DNA of 64,000 nt from Prochlorococcus sp. AG-409-M05 (GTDB taxonomy: Bacteria; Cyanobacteriota; Cyanobacteriia; PCC-6307; Cyanobiaceae). Location: contig QCKJ01000001.1 in assembly GCA_003215435.1 (NCBI GenBank), forward strand, positions 1 through 64,000. The letters run 5' to 3'. Positions 20,947 through 31,217 of this stretch are shown piece after piece. Numbering within the stretch: the first letter of the stretch is position 1; every line of letters begins with the position of its first letter. Below the pieces are notes generated by a model. That model did not search any database. It worked only from the letters and a program-made list of their open reading frames with translations, and had not been told where the DNA came from. The position numbers were made by a program, and so were the translations under genes.

Positions 20947-22784
20947 TGTTCTTCGGTTGGAGGTTCCTCTAACAAGCAGACGCGTTCTACTTCTGCAATT
21001 GTCGTGATTTGTCTCTTAACTAAACTCATTCCATAGACTAGCAAGCTTCTACCTGCCTTAGTAAAGGCCTTCTCCCTAATTACATCAGCATTTGACTGCT
21101 TCATAATTAAATCCCGAATTAAATCATTAACCTTCATTACCTCATATATTCCAACACGTCCGTTGTATCCAGTACCTCCACAAATAGAGCATTCACTCCC
21201 TTCAGTCGTATTAGTTGGTAAAACTTTCTTTTTAAGAAAGCGGGCTTGTCTAATGCCTAAGCTTAAAGCCAAGTCATGCTGGCCACGCTGCAAATTCCTA
21301 GTAGTACTACAGGATACGCAAACCTTTCTAACTAATCTTTGAGCAACAACTCCAATAATCGAGGATCCAATCAAGTATGGAGGTATTTCCATTTCTGCAA
21401 GTCTAGTTATAGCTGTTGCAGTATCATTAGCATGTAAGGTTGTGAAAACCATATGACCTGTCAAGGCTGCCTCCATTGCAGCTTGTGCAGTTTCTTTATC
21501 TCTAGTTTCTCCCACCAATATTATATCAGGATCTTGTCTCATAAGCGATCTTAGAGCCCTTGAAAAATCTAGACCTTTTTCTCTAATTACTTGTACTTGA
21601 TGAATACCATCGAGTGTATATTCAACTGGGTCTTCTACTGTACTAATATTGACTCCAGGTGTATTTAACTCACTCAAGATTGAATAAAGGGTAGTAGATT
21701 TGCCACTACCTGTTGGGCCAACAACAATAACTATTCCATAGGGAGATCCAGACATTTCACGAATAAGGTTTAATTCATCTGTTTCTGTTATCAACTTAGA
21801 AAGGTTAAGAACTGAGCTGTCACTTTCCAAGGCCCGAAGTACAACCTTTTCGCCCCATTTACCAGGTAGTGTACTGACACGGAAATCTGATCTTCTTCCT
21901 CTCAATAAACATCTAATTCTTCCATCTTGAGGAAGTCTCTTCTCAGATATATCAAGCTTACTCATGATCTTTATTCTGCTAACTATGGGGTTTACATGAG
22001 ACTTTGGAAACGCAAATGCCTCTTTCAAAACGCCGTCGATTCTATAGCGAATACGTAAACGGTCTTCGAGTGGTTCCGCATGAATATCAGACCCCTTTAA
22101 AGTAAAACATTTACTTAAGATAGAAGCCACACCAGCAATAACAGGATCTTTTGATGCTGTAAGTTCTTCGCCAAAAAACCTATCATTTTCAATATCTGAG
22201 TCGTCTCCTATATTCGCTTGTGCGAGTCTAATCAGTGCTTCATCATTTTCTTCGTCTGCAAGGTCTATATCAAACTCTTCATCTTGCTCTTCTTCTATAT
22301 CCAGGTTATTTGAAATGGGTTGAAACTCTTGATCATCAGACTGGTCGTAAAAGTCTAAACCGGTTTCTTCGGCATCAGAGTTGTCTTTTGGCTGCACTGA
22401 TCTTTCTAGAATGTTATCACTCTCGTTTTCTATATTGTTATAATTTCTGTTTTGGTTTTGAACTTCATCAATATCTTTTAGTGTGCTAGATTGAGTTCTA
22501 TTAAATTCATCTAGACTCTTCTTTTCTAAATCTTTTTGACTTTTATTCGTGCCCTTAGATTGAACACTTTCGAACCAATTTTCCCATTCAAGAGATGTTA
22601 TTTGCTTTAAATTTACCTGTAGCTGGAAATCATTTTTGATTTTTTTTACAACCTGTTTAACTTTGACATAGTCTGGGTTCATAGCCCCTAGATCTATCAG
22701 TTCATCGTCAACATTAATCGTAATAATGCCAGCTTCTTCACAGAGCTCAGGGGTCAAAAAACTTTCAATATCATCTAGCTGCAT
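20943..22784 (-). CDS. pilB: Type IV pilus extension ATPase
   Basis: GPTGSGKSTTLYSIL, RQDPDIILVGETRDKETA, tetra-Cys zinc region (CVSC/CSIC); overlaps pilT by 4 bp. Confidence 0.95.
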   Translation of the reverse strand: MQLDDIESFLTPELCEEAGIITINVDDELIDLGAMNPDYVKVKQVVKKIKNDFQLQVNLKQITSLEWENWFESVQSKGTNKSQKDLEKKSLDEFNRTQSSTLKDIDEVQNQNRNYNNIENESDNILERSVQPKDNSDAEETGLDFYDQSDDQEFQPISNNLDIEEEQDEEFDIDLADEENDEALIRLAQANIGDDSDIENDRFFGEELTASKDPVIAGVASILSKCFTLKGSDIHAEPLEDRLRIRYRIDGVLKEAFAFPKSHVNPIVSRIKIMSKLDISEKRLPQDGRIRCLLRGRRSDFRVSTLPGKWGEKVVLRALESDSSVLNLSKLITETDELNLIREMSGSPYGIVIVVGPTGSGKSTTLYSILSELNTPGVNISTVEDPVEYTLDGIHQVQVIREKGLDFSRALRSLMRQDPDIILVGETRDKETAQAAMEAALTGHMVFTTLHANDTATAITRLAEMEIPPYLIGSSIIGVVAQRLVRKVCVSCSTTRNLQRGQHDLALSLGIRQARFLKKKVLPTNTTEGSECSICGGTGYNGRVGIYEVMKVNDLIRDLIMKQSNADVIREKAFTKAGRSLLVYGMSLVKRQITTIAEVERVCLLEEPPTEEQ

Positions 22785-22940
22785 AGTCTTAATATTTGCT
22801 TTAAGAATAAACTGGTCAAGCTGTAGTCGATTACATCGATCTTAAATTTGACCATCAAGCTCAGGATAGATAACTAGCCCGTCCTAGTCAATCTAGGTAT
22901 AATAAATGTAATTAGTAACTAGCATAGATTTCCCAAGCTT

Positions 22941-23459
22941 ATGGAAAGTGGTCTATTTAGGAGATTCCCAAAGATATCAACTGGAAATGGATTACTGATT
23001 TTTGCAATCTCAGTAACAGCATGGGCGTCAACATCTATAGCTATTGCAAGGAATTCCGAAGAAAGGCCTAAAAGGGATAGCCAACATTCTCTTCCTATTA
23101 AAAAGACGATCACCTTCTCAACGCCTCCGTCTAAAGGACTGCTGCCAATGCCAGTAGGTCAGGTTGAAGTGGCTTCTAGAAGTGTGGAAAGTTCAAGAAA
23201 CCCATTCCAAGAGCCTTCAAGCCTGATGTCAGGCAATTTAGATGTTCTTAATTCAGCAATTCAACTTAATGGTATAGCCAAATCAGGCAATTCCTTGGTG
23301 GCAATGATCAAAACAAGTGAAGGACAGCAAGCGTATTCAGTTGGAGACTCCCTCGGTAATGGTTTTATTGTCAAGTCAATATCAAGCAGTGATGCAACAG
23401 TTGACATATCTGATGGGTATAAAAACTATAGACTTTCATTCAAAGTAATTAAACAATAA
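22941..23459 (+). CDS. PilP/GspC-like pilus assembly protein
   Basis: N-terminal TM, RNPFQEP motif, LNGIAKSGNSLVAMIKTSEGQQAYSVGDSLGNGFIVKSISSSDATV HR-domain-like region; upstream of pilMNOQ. Confidence 0.65.
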   Translation: MESGLFRRFPKISTGNGLLIFAISVTAWASTSIAIARNSEERPKRDSQHSLPIKKTITFSTPPSKGLLPMPVGQVEVASRSVESSRNPFQEPSSLMSGNLDVLNSAIQLNGIAKSGNSLVAMIKTSEGQQAYSVGDSLGNGFIVKSISSSDATVDISDGYKNYRLSFKVIKQ

Positions 23460-23460
23460 T

Positions 23461-25047
23461 ATGAACAAAAAGCAGCTTGCATCTAAATTCTTGTCTCTTT
23501 TCGATAAGTTTGAGGATTTCTATAAGCTAACGAACAAAAAAATCAATGCAAACGAGTTGATAAGAAAGATTGAGTCTCTATTTAGCAAAAGAGTTAGGCT
23601 TGTTCAATTGTTAAGCCTCCAACAACTTAGTTCTAAAGCAAAGTCTATATTCAACAAGAAAATAGAAATACCTAATTGGCTCACTGCTGATACATTTTCT
23701 AAAGGGGTAAGACTGTTTATTAAAAGTAAATTTGATGTAACATCTCCAGTTAATGAGCCCAAAAAGGAAGGCATAAAGGCAAGGAGCTCAAGCTCAAAGA
23801 TTAATTTAATAAATGGTCTAAGAGCTTTAGTTTCCCCAGAAGAAAAAAATAAAGGGTTGTCAGTTTCTCAAACAAATAAAAAGAACACTAGCAAGAGAAG
23901 ACTTCCTTTATTTGATATAAGTCTCAGCGAGTTTTCATTACATAGTCAGAAAGGCAAATCAAAAACAAAAGCACAGAAGAGTCTAAATACTGATGAATCC
24001 CTGAAAATCTCTCTAACAAGGCCTATTGCGAGTCTCTATAAAAAGATTGTCAAGAATATCCAAAGTGTAAATCCTCTTAAAGGTAAAAGGACAGGGAGAG
24101 AGGAAATTAGAGCTGAAAAAGACAGTCAAACCGTAGCCATTGCTTCTTATAGTGATCACTTCCTAACTGTGGCCAGAATCAGTATTAATCAAAACAATCA
24201 AGTCATTGTAAGAGGAGTCATAGAGGTACCCATCCCAGGCAGTGTAATTGGAGACCATCTCATTGAAGATACAGAAGAGCTCGCAGACATTATGTTGGAT
24301 TTATTTAATGTATTAAAGCTCAATGATTGTCCTTTGCTTGTTATCTTGTCATCCTCGTTATTTAAGGTGCATACATTCTCATCATCGGAGTTAAAACAAA
24401 TTTCTAATACTGACTCTAAGGTGCAGTCAAAAAGTCCACATCTCCCTGCTGACACTTTCGTAGAATTCCGTGATATGTCGAAAAAGACCGCTAAGAATAA
24501 ATTGCTCAGAACCATATATGCAAAAAGAACGGCAATAGAAAGTTGGACTAATATGTTAGAAATCATAGATAGTCCAATCATAGGGATAACACCTGCTGGA
24601 CCACATATCTTTGATGCATTGACAAGTAAATTATCTGATAGCATGACAATCCTGATTGAAATAGAAATAACATCAACAAGTGTATTATTTGGTAGAAATC
24701 TGGCAGGTCTAACTTCTCATCGAATACCTTACGGTTGTAGTCTATACGTTTCAAATTCTACTAATGATTTGAGTGATAATTATTTTTCAAGGGTACTGGC
24801 ATCAATAGAATTGATAATTTCGGAATATGATGAGTATTTACCTGCATCTATATTTGCAGTTGGGCAAGGATTAGATCAATTAGTTAAAAGAGATATGCCA
24901 CTGCCAAAAGGGTTTAAACGTGCCTCAGAAATAATTTCTACAGATTACTCATATATCCCAAAGAGAATGGAAGTACATGAATTAGATTCAAAATCTATTG
25001 ACTCGACAATAGATACATTGTCTTGTATTGCATCGTCATGCCTGTAA
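23461..25047 (+). CDS. pilM: PilM-like protein with long N-terminal extension
   Basis: Position in pilMNOQ order; divergent actin-like region after about aa 220. Confidence 0.65.
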   Translation: MNKKQLASKFLSLFDKFEDFYKLTNKKINANELIRKIESLFSKRVRLVQLLSLQQLSSKAKSIFNKKIEIPNWLTADTFSKGVRLFIKSKFDVTSPVNEPKKEGIKARSSSSKINLINGLRALVSPEEKNKGLSVSQTNKKNTSKRRLPLFDISLSEFSLHSQKGKSKTKAQKSLNTDESLKISLTRPIASLYKKIVKNIQSVNPLKGKRTGREEIRAEKDSQTVAIASYSDHFLTVARISINQNNQVIVRGVIEVPIPGSVIGDHLIEDTEELADIMLDLFNVLKLNDCPLLVILSSSLFKVHTFSSSELKQISNTDSKVQSKSPHLPADTFVEFRDMSKKTAKNKLLRTIYAKRTAIESWTNMLEIIDSPIIGITPAGPHIFDALTSKLSDSMTILIEIEITSTSVLFGRNLAGLTSHRIPYGCSLYVSNSTNDLSDNYFSRVLASIELIISEYDEYLPASIFAVGQGLDQLVKRDMPLPKGFKRASEIISTDYSYIPKRMEVHELDSKSIDSTIDTLSCIASSCL

Positions 25048-25745
25048 ATTATAATTTCGCATTTAAAAATTCAAAGTTAAAGCGTTGGGAAAGGCCAGCG
25101 CCTAAGAATTTATTAGTTTCCGAGGCGAGCATAAAGAAAAAAGCAATATATTTGTATCAGGTTTTTAAAGGTAATCCAAGTTTATTTTTACCACCTAGCT
25201 TTATTTTAATTGCCACTATTGCAACTCAACTGATTACAATTTACCCATCAAATATTATAAAGAGATTAGAAAGTAAGCATATAGAGTATACGCAAGTGAC
25301 TCAGAAAATTTCTACTTTAAAATCCCGCTTTAGCTCTATGAAAAAACATTTGAATAACATTAAGGGCTTCTATTCAGAAGCAACACCAGTTTATTTGTTT
25401 ACATTCTACTTACAAAACAGCGTGCCACAGGGTGTTCAACTTTATGATTATTCAATAAATGATAGTGGTTTTGAGCTTTTGGCAGGTGCCTATGGGATTG
25501 AACCATTAAATGAACTGATCACATTACTATTAGAATCTCCGATCATACGCAAGGAGTCAATAACCATAAAAAGAATAAGTCGAGCAAAGGGTAGTGAAGA
25601 TTCAATTGTAGAAGTAGAAATTAATGGAGCGATTCAAAAACTGAGCTTAGATAAACGTAAAGATCTATATGAGGAATCATCAGCGAATGGTCTATTAGAA
25701 AAACTACTCAGATTTAATTCTTTAAATCAACTTCTGCGTTCCTAA
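25023..25745 (+). CDS. pilN: PilN-like protein
   Basis: Single TM followed by periplasmic domain (YSEATPVYLFTFYLQNSVPQGVQLYDYSI); order in operon. Confidence 0.75.
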   Translation: MYCIVMPVNYNFAFKNSKLKRWERPAPKNLLVSEASIKKKAIYLYQVFKGNPSLFLPPSFILIATIATQLITIYPSNIIKRLESKHIEYTQVTQKISTLKSRFSSMKKHLNNIKGFYSEATPVYLFTFYLQNSVPQGVQLYDYSINDSGFELLAGAYGIEPLNELITLLLESPIIRKESITIKRISRAKGSEDSIVEVEINGAIQKLSLDKRKDLYEESSANGLLEKLLRFNSLNQLLRS

Positions 25746-25749
25746 AAAA

Positions 25750-26631
25750 ATGGCAAAATCAAAGAATAAACTTTCGATTCAATCGATCATAAAAAAACTA
25801 AATAATATTGATGTAAATGCTTTGATGACATCACTTCAGCAGTTCAATATAGAAGATATTAAAAAGATTGATATAAGTCAGCTGATTAGAAAGACAAAGA
25901 GATCTCCAAAGTTCAGGCCAGCAATAGGTATTCTTAGCGCTTCATTACTCTTCACTTTTCTTCTTTTCCCAAGTATTGGAAGATTAAGATCTAAATTCTC
26001 TAAGTCTAAGCAATATCAATTTGAATCAAATAACCTTGAATTGATTAAAAAAGAACTAGAGGATGGGGGCAAGAGGATGGAGAAATTATCTGTGCAAATG
26101 TCTACTATAAATAATTCAATACTTAAGAAAGATAAGCTGATTTTCATCAGCAAGTTACTTAATGAAACTGCACGAAAATCAAATGTCGAAATAAGCTCTT
26201 TTGTTCCGATAGAAATTGCCAAGTCCAGCAAATTATGTAAGTTATCTAACCCAGGGATATCATCAAAAAAAAGTAAAAGAAAATCCAGGTCCAGAAAAGG
26301 AAGGAAGTCAAGCGCTAGAAAAGGTTCCTTTGAGGCCAACTTATATGAAGTCAATCTAAATTCAGACTATTTAAATATGATGGAATTTATAAATATAATT
26401 CAATATTATGATGTGACAATCATTCCATACTGCCTAGAAGTTACTGCGCAAACATCCAAAAAGAAAATGGGTTCGAATGCGCCAGGCAACAATCCAACGA
26501 TAATTACTCCTTTATCAGAGTCCGGGATCCCAATAGTTTCAAACAATCAGATTAATGAATTGGGTGAAGGTGGTTCTTATGGTCGAGTAAAGTCGAGGTT
26601 AATATTGAAAATACCTTCCCATTCTAAATAA
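25750..26631 (+). CDS. pilO: PilO-like protein
   Basis: Single TM, coiled coil; order in operon; basic KKSKRKSRSRKGRKSSARKG insert. Confidence 0.7.
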   Translation: MAKSKNKLSIQSIIKKLNNIDVNALMTSLQQFNIEDIKKIDISQLIRKTKRSPKFRPAIGILSASLLFTFLLFPSIGRLRSKFSKSKQYQFESNNLELIKKELEDGGKRMEKLSVQMSTINNSILKKDKLIFISKLLNETARKSNVEISSFVPIEIAKSSKLCKLSNPGISSKKSKRKSRSRKGRKSSARKGSFEANLYEVNLNSDYLNMMEFINIIQYYDVTIIPYCLEVTAQTSKKKMGSNAPGNNPTIITPLSESGIPIVSNNQINELGEGGSYGRVKSRLILKIPSHSK

Positions 26632-26795
26632 ATTTTATAATTTACTTTAATCTCAAGTATTTTGTTTAAAAGTCACTGGTAGGCTTAAACTAAATATTTC
26701 AGTTATATTTTCTTTCTAGAGCTTAATAGATTTAAACCTACATGTGTAAAAACAAATTATGTTGCTAAGATATTAATAACCAATGTTGGCATTGT

Positions 26796-28490
26796 GTGTC
26801 TAAGCGCAAACCTCACTCTATTCCATTTTGCATATTAGGAATTACTAGCTTGGCTGGATTGCTGACTAATAATGCAATAAATCCCTCACTAGCAGTTAAC
26901 GCAAGGACTAACTCTGTCTTGATTGCAAACAATTCTGAAAGAAATCAGAATTCATTCAATACTGAAAATTACGATTCGAGTCAATACCAAATAGTAAATC
27001 CTAATTTGTTAGATATAAAAGGACCCGATGTTTCACTGATATTTAAGAAGACACAAGCAAAGGAAATTTTTGAATATCTTGCAAAAATAGCTAACTATGG
27101 GTTTGTATATGTAAAAAATAATCCAACAAATAAAGAGACAGAGGCAACTCAGAGATTAATTACATTAACGCTCAATAATGTGACTTATAAAAAAGCATTT
27201 AATGCTTTATTACTTGCAAGCGGGCTTCAAGCGAAGTTACATAACAATGTACTGTATGTAGGTCCTAATGTTAGGGATACAGTATTTACAAGTAGGAGTA
27301 GTGGAGTATATCAACTAAACCAAATTAGTGCTAGTTCAGCCGCAGATTATTTGGCTAATCTCGGTGCCAGTGTAACTAAAACTTATACTATTACAACAAC
27401 TGTAACTTCGGGAGTTTCTCAATCTCAAGCAGTTCAAGGAGGTTCAACTTCGTCTACATCAACAGATCAGTCGGAGACATCTGTAAAGGTTTATGGTGCC
27501 ACAATTGGTCCTCTGGTTGGATTAATTGCGACGACAGATGAAAGGCTTCAAACTGTCACTATGGTTGGGGAGAAAGATCTCATTGACTTAGCTTCACTAT
27601 TTTTAAGAAGACTGGACAAGAGACAAAAACAAGTGGCACTGAGTGTGCGTGTACTTGATGTGAATTTATCAGACTCAGACACGTTCGCTCAAGACTGGGG
27701 ACTGACTTTCGAAGGGGGTTCACCATTTATAGTCGGCGCTGGAGGAATAATTAGAACTGCCTTTGGACGTTTTGTTCCTGATCTGACGATGCAAGGAGAC
27801 CCTGTTAAGGGCCCAGGGAGAGCATATCCTACAAAAAATGATAAAATAAATGACTTCTTTGGTACATTGCAAGCAAGCGTAATAAAAGGTTCAACCAAGA
27901 TTTTAGCCAGTCCAACATTACTCCTAAGTGAATCATCAGGTGCGGCTGGAGATGGCTCTAGTATTGGGAGAAAGTTTGGGAATGAAGGCTTTGTAGAAGT
28001 TGGTGATAAAGTTGCTGTTGATGCAAAGCAAAATGATGATGGTTCTTGTAACTTTACCTATAAAAATGTAGGTGTAAAATTAGGTGCAAAAGTTCTTGGA
28101 ATTGATGAAAATAAATACGTTACATTTACAATGACTCCTATAGTCACTGGTATCACTAACACTATGCAAATACTTGGCTGTGGAGTAATTAATATTTTAA
28201 ATGAACGCCGAGTAGATACTGGTGCAATACGTATTAAAGATGGTGAAACACTTGTTTTAACTGGTGTTGTACAAGAAACAGATGTAGAAAAAGTGTTAAA
28301 GACTCCACTATTAGGAGATATTCCTTTATTAGGTGCCATCTTCCGTTCAACTTCAAATGAAACTAATAAGCGAGAGCTAATTGTTTTAGTTACACCAAGA
28401 ATACTAGATGACCGGGGGCCTAATCTCGAAAAATATAATCTAAAATATAAGTCAGAAGACACTAAGAAATTACTTGAGAAAGTTGAATAG
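26796..28490 (+). CDS. pilQ: Type IV pilus secretin PilQ
   Basis: Secretin signature (LVLTGVVQETDVEKVLKTPLLGDIPLLGAIFRSTSNETNKRELIVLVTPRIL); GTG start. Confidence 0.93.
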   Translation: MSKRKPHSIPFCILGITSLAGLLTNNAINPSLAVNARTNSVLIANNSERNQNSFNTENYDSSQYQIVNPNLLDIKGPDVSLIFKKTQAKEIFEYLAKIANYGFVYVKNNPTNKETEATQRLITLTLNNVTYKKAFNALLLASGLQAKLHNNVLYVGPNVRDTVFTSRSSGVYQLNQISASSAADYLANLGASVTKTYTITTTVTSGVSQSQAVQGGSTSSTSTDQSETSVKVYGATIGPLVGLIATTDERLQTVTMVGEKDLIDLASLFLRRLDKRQKQVALSVRVLDVNLSDSDTFAQDWGLTFEGGSPFIVGAGGIIRTAFGRFVPDLTMQGDPVKGPGRAYPTKNDKINDFFGTLQASVIKGSTKILASPTLLLSESSGAAGDGSSIGRKFGNEGFVEVGDKVAVDAKQNDDGSCNFTYKNVGVKLGAKVLGIDENKYVTFTMTPIVTGITNTMQILGCGVINILNERRVDTGAIRIKDGETLVLTGVVQETDVEKVLKTPLLGDIPLLGAIFRSTSNETNKRELIVLVTPRILDDRGPNLEKYNLKYKSEDTKKLLEKVE

Positions 28491-28499
28491 AAAAATATA

Positions 28500-29978
28500 T
28501 TATTTAATGTGAGTACACGCAGATTCTGCACCACTTGAAATCAAGCCAAGCCAATCACTATTAACTTCATATTTTCTATAGTTCTTTGAGGTTTCACAGA
28601 AATTATGAAATAAAGAGATGCTGTTAATAATTAATGAACCAATCCCACTCTTACTTCTTGTGATCCTATTGTAGTTATCAATTATTTCTGCATAATTTCC
28701 TTCCATTCCAACACATGGGCCTTCTGTTGTAGATGGAATTGAAGCACTTAGAAGTATGATTTGTTCTACAGAGTCTGACTCAAGGGCTTCACAAAGCAAT
28801 GGCCATGGTTCAATCTCATCCTCTGCAATATCCTCCTCTTCTGCTGATAATCTATTTAAAAATCCTATTGCCTCATTTTTATTTGCAATGGTTAACTTTC
28901 TAGGCCCATCCTCAAATAGATATTGAGGTTCGTTATCAAACGCTACTATCTGAATATAAACATTATCAGATATTTCTAGCCTATTAATATTTTGCTTAAG
29001 AGTAGATATTGCTATTGAAAGTAGGCTTTTTCCATTAATTCTAGCGAGTATTGTATCTGGATCACTAATTGGCATCCATTCCCCATTAATTATTTCCCCA
29101 TTAGAGTGTTCATAATCTCCCTTCATTGCCGTAGACTTATCAATCATATAGGTTACTTTTTTCGATCTTAAGCAGACGCCCAACCAACAACATCGACCTC
29201 CAATACACCCTGGCAATTCACTAGTGGTTCCTTCCGTAGCAGGAATTAGATTTACTTGACTTTCATCCTGAATCGCACTAAACCCCCCTACCGAGGCAAG
29301 AGATTTCAAGGTATTTCTAAGTTTGCCATTTTGAGAGTCCTCAGCCTCGATTTGAATCTCAATAGATTTTTTATATCTATCTATGCAAAAAGTTATACCT
29401 CTATTTACTTGAAGGTTGTCGCCTTGAGGGCACACTATTTGATCATATTCTGACGTGGAGCTAATCCCATCTAACAAAACTGTTTCTTGAAAATCCTGAA
29501 AAGATGGAGAAATATAATAGCCCTTTTCATTATATTGGGGTCCATACCTTACTAGTGCGAATGGCATTCTCTCTTCACTATTACTTGGCCTAATTGTATA
29601 AACTATAGGACACTCTACTTGATTTAAATTAAACTGGTCACCCTCAGGGTTGTAATCACTTTTGACAAGTGATTGATCTGGCAATCTAATTCCAAACAGG
29701 AATTCACCATCGTCAGGGTATATGCAGTTGGTATTTAATGCTGTAATATCTGACTCATCATCAATAATTTTCTTCCCTACCTTAACCTCATCTAATATGA
29801 AATCAAGAGTATCATTTAATCGACCACTTAAGCTCATCTGAGTCGAGTCAATTTTATTACCTTCTAAAGCTATTTGTACAATAGAATAACCAATGCCGAT
29901 CATAGTTACTGAAATAGATCCAGCAATAATCAACTCCACAATAGTAAATCCACTTTGATTAAAAAAATTATTTTTCAT
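28500..29978 (-). CDS. PilW-like prepilin fused to a von Willebrand A-like domain
   Basis: SG|FTIVELIIAGSISVTMIGIGYSIV prepilin motif; C-terminal VTYMIDKSTAMKG...KSLLSIAISTLKQNINRLEISDNVYIQIVAFDNEP...EQIILLSASIPS vWA-like; start taken at MKNNFFNQSGF (ORF extends to 30116). Confidence 0.75.
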   Translation of the reverse strand: MKNNFFNQSGFTIVELIIAGSISVTMIGIGYSIVQIALEGNKIDSTQMSLSGRLNDTLDFILDEVKVGKKIIDDESDITALNTNCIYPDDGEFLFGIRLPDQSLVKSDYNPEGDQFNLNQVECPIVYTIRPSNSEERMPFALVRYGPQYNEKGYYISPSFQDFQETVLLDGISSTSEYDQIVCPQGDNLQVNRGITFCIDRYKKSIEIQIEAEDSQNGKLRNTLKSLASVGGFSAIQDESQVNLIPATEGTTSELPGCIGGRCCWLGVCLRSKKVTYMIDKSTAMKGDYEHSNGEIINGEWMPISDPDTILARINGKSLLSIAISTLKQNINRLEISDNVYIQIVAFDNEPQYLFEDGPRKLTIANKNEAIGFLNRLSAEEEDIAEDEIEPWPLLCEALESDSVEQIILLSASIPSTTEGPCVGMEGNYAEIIDNYNRITRSKSGIGSLIINSISLFHNFCETSKNYRKYEVNSDWLGLISSGAESACTHIK

Positions 29979-29982
29979 TGGC

Positions 29983-30633
29983 CTATGGGGAGCTACAATT
30001 GCTTGGTGTAAGTATACTATTTTGAGAAATTTGACTAATGGGCATATTGGAGGTGAGCCACTCATTTGAAGAGAATTTACCTTTATATATCTGCCCTGTT
30101 GGTGATTTAACCACAATGCAATTCAAAATCTTTGGACCATTCATATGGTACCTAGATCCTATAACAATAACGATTGATCTGTCAGAACTTATTCTGCCAT
30201 TTGGTGTAACTTGAAAATCCTTGTTAGTAACTTGGAAAATAGAATTGTTAATTGAAGGTGCAAGATTGCCTATAGATGATGGAGGCCTATCTGCCGAACT
30301 GTTAGGGTTATCAGAATATGTACAGTCAACTGAATAGCCGTAATAGTCTTTATCAGAAAGAACAGAGTTATAAGAAATTTCATTACTTTCAATGAAACAA
30401 CTGGCTCCCCATCTCCTTGATTCAAGGCGAACCAATCTCAAATACTCGCTAAGCTCTCGTGTATAAGAATTCACTCTTTCGCCCCTAACCCAATTAAGAA
30501 AACTTGGAACTGCTATGCCAGATAGAATAGAAATCATTCCAGTTATTATCACAAGTTCAACAAGGGAAAAGCCTGATTTCACTAGTTTGATTTTTTCTTC
30601 AAAAACATTCATCTCAAAATTCCTTTTCATCAC
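29983..30633 (-). CDS. GspH/FimT-like minor prepilin
   Basis: SG|FSLVELVIITGMISILSGIAVPSFLNWVRGERV; start could be 30612. Confidence 0.85.
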   Translation of the reverse strand: MMKRNFEMNVFEEKIKLVKSGFSLVELVIITGMISILSGIAVPSFLNWVRGERVNSYTRELSEYLRLVRLESRRWGASCFIESNEISYNSVLSDKDYYGYSVDCTYSDNPNSSADRPPSSIGNLAPSINNSIFQVTNKDFQVTPNGRISSDRSIVIVIGSRYHMNGPKILNCIVVKSPTGQIYKGKFSSNEWLTSNMPISQISQNSILTPSNCSSP

Positions 30634-31201
30634 ACCAACTGTGTGCCTCAGGTCCTAAAGCGATGCTTAACCAATGAATGTTATTTCCTCCCCATTGAAC
30701 CCTATATTCAATACTAGCAACACTTTGATCCAACAAATCATCTTCAAGTGGAGAGCTAACTGTCAGTTCCCTAGTAATAAGAACAGGTTGACCTTCAAAG
30801 ACTTTACTTCGCTTCCCATCAGGTCTCCACGATTGAATCATAGGATTTCCAGTTTCTAACTGAAATTCACTTGCTATTTTGCTAGTAAAATCTTCACATT
30901 CGGCTCTGGATAGGGGGTCATTAAGAGCATAAGAATATTCTCCGTTATTACCTTCCGCTGGTTGAAAATACATTCTCCAAAAGCCTGACTTAAGTTTCTC
31001 TATATCTCTTTGAATCTCTTTATTAATAGACCTTGTTAAATTAGAATCATAAACTGTACCCAATCTGATTGATGAGAAATAAATTCCATAAGTAATAACT
31101 CCAGCCAATAAAGACATACTCACAATTGCATCAACTAAGCCAAATCCACGACTATCTTGAATATTTCTTATCTTCAACATTCTTAGGGATTTGATTTGCA
31201 T
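30614..31201 (-). CDS. PilV-like minor prepilin (Asp at +5)
   Basis: RG|FGLVDAIVSMSLLAGVITYGIYFSSIRLG; start moved to MQIKSLRML inside ORF 30614..31303. Confidence 0.75.
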   Translation of the reverse strand: MQIKSLRMLKIRNIQDSRGFGLVDAIVSMSLLAGVITYGIYFSSIRLGTVYDSNLTRSINKEIQRDIEKLKSGFWRMYFQPAEGNNGEYSYALNDPLSRAECEDFTSKIASEFQLETGNPMIQSWRPDGKRSKVFEGQPVLITRELTVSSPLEDDLLDQSVASIEYRVQWGGNNIHWLSIALGPEAHSWCDEKEF

Positions 31202-31217
31202 CTTTTTTATTAAAAAA

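Noticed and set aside
24198-24644. 148-aa minus ORF
   Set aside because: Antisense to pilM-like CDS; no recognisable features
28058-28534. 158-aa minus ORF
   Set aside because: Antisense to the conserved secretin C-terminus of pilQ
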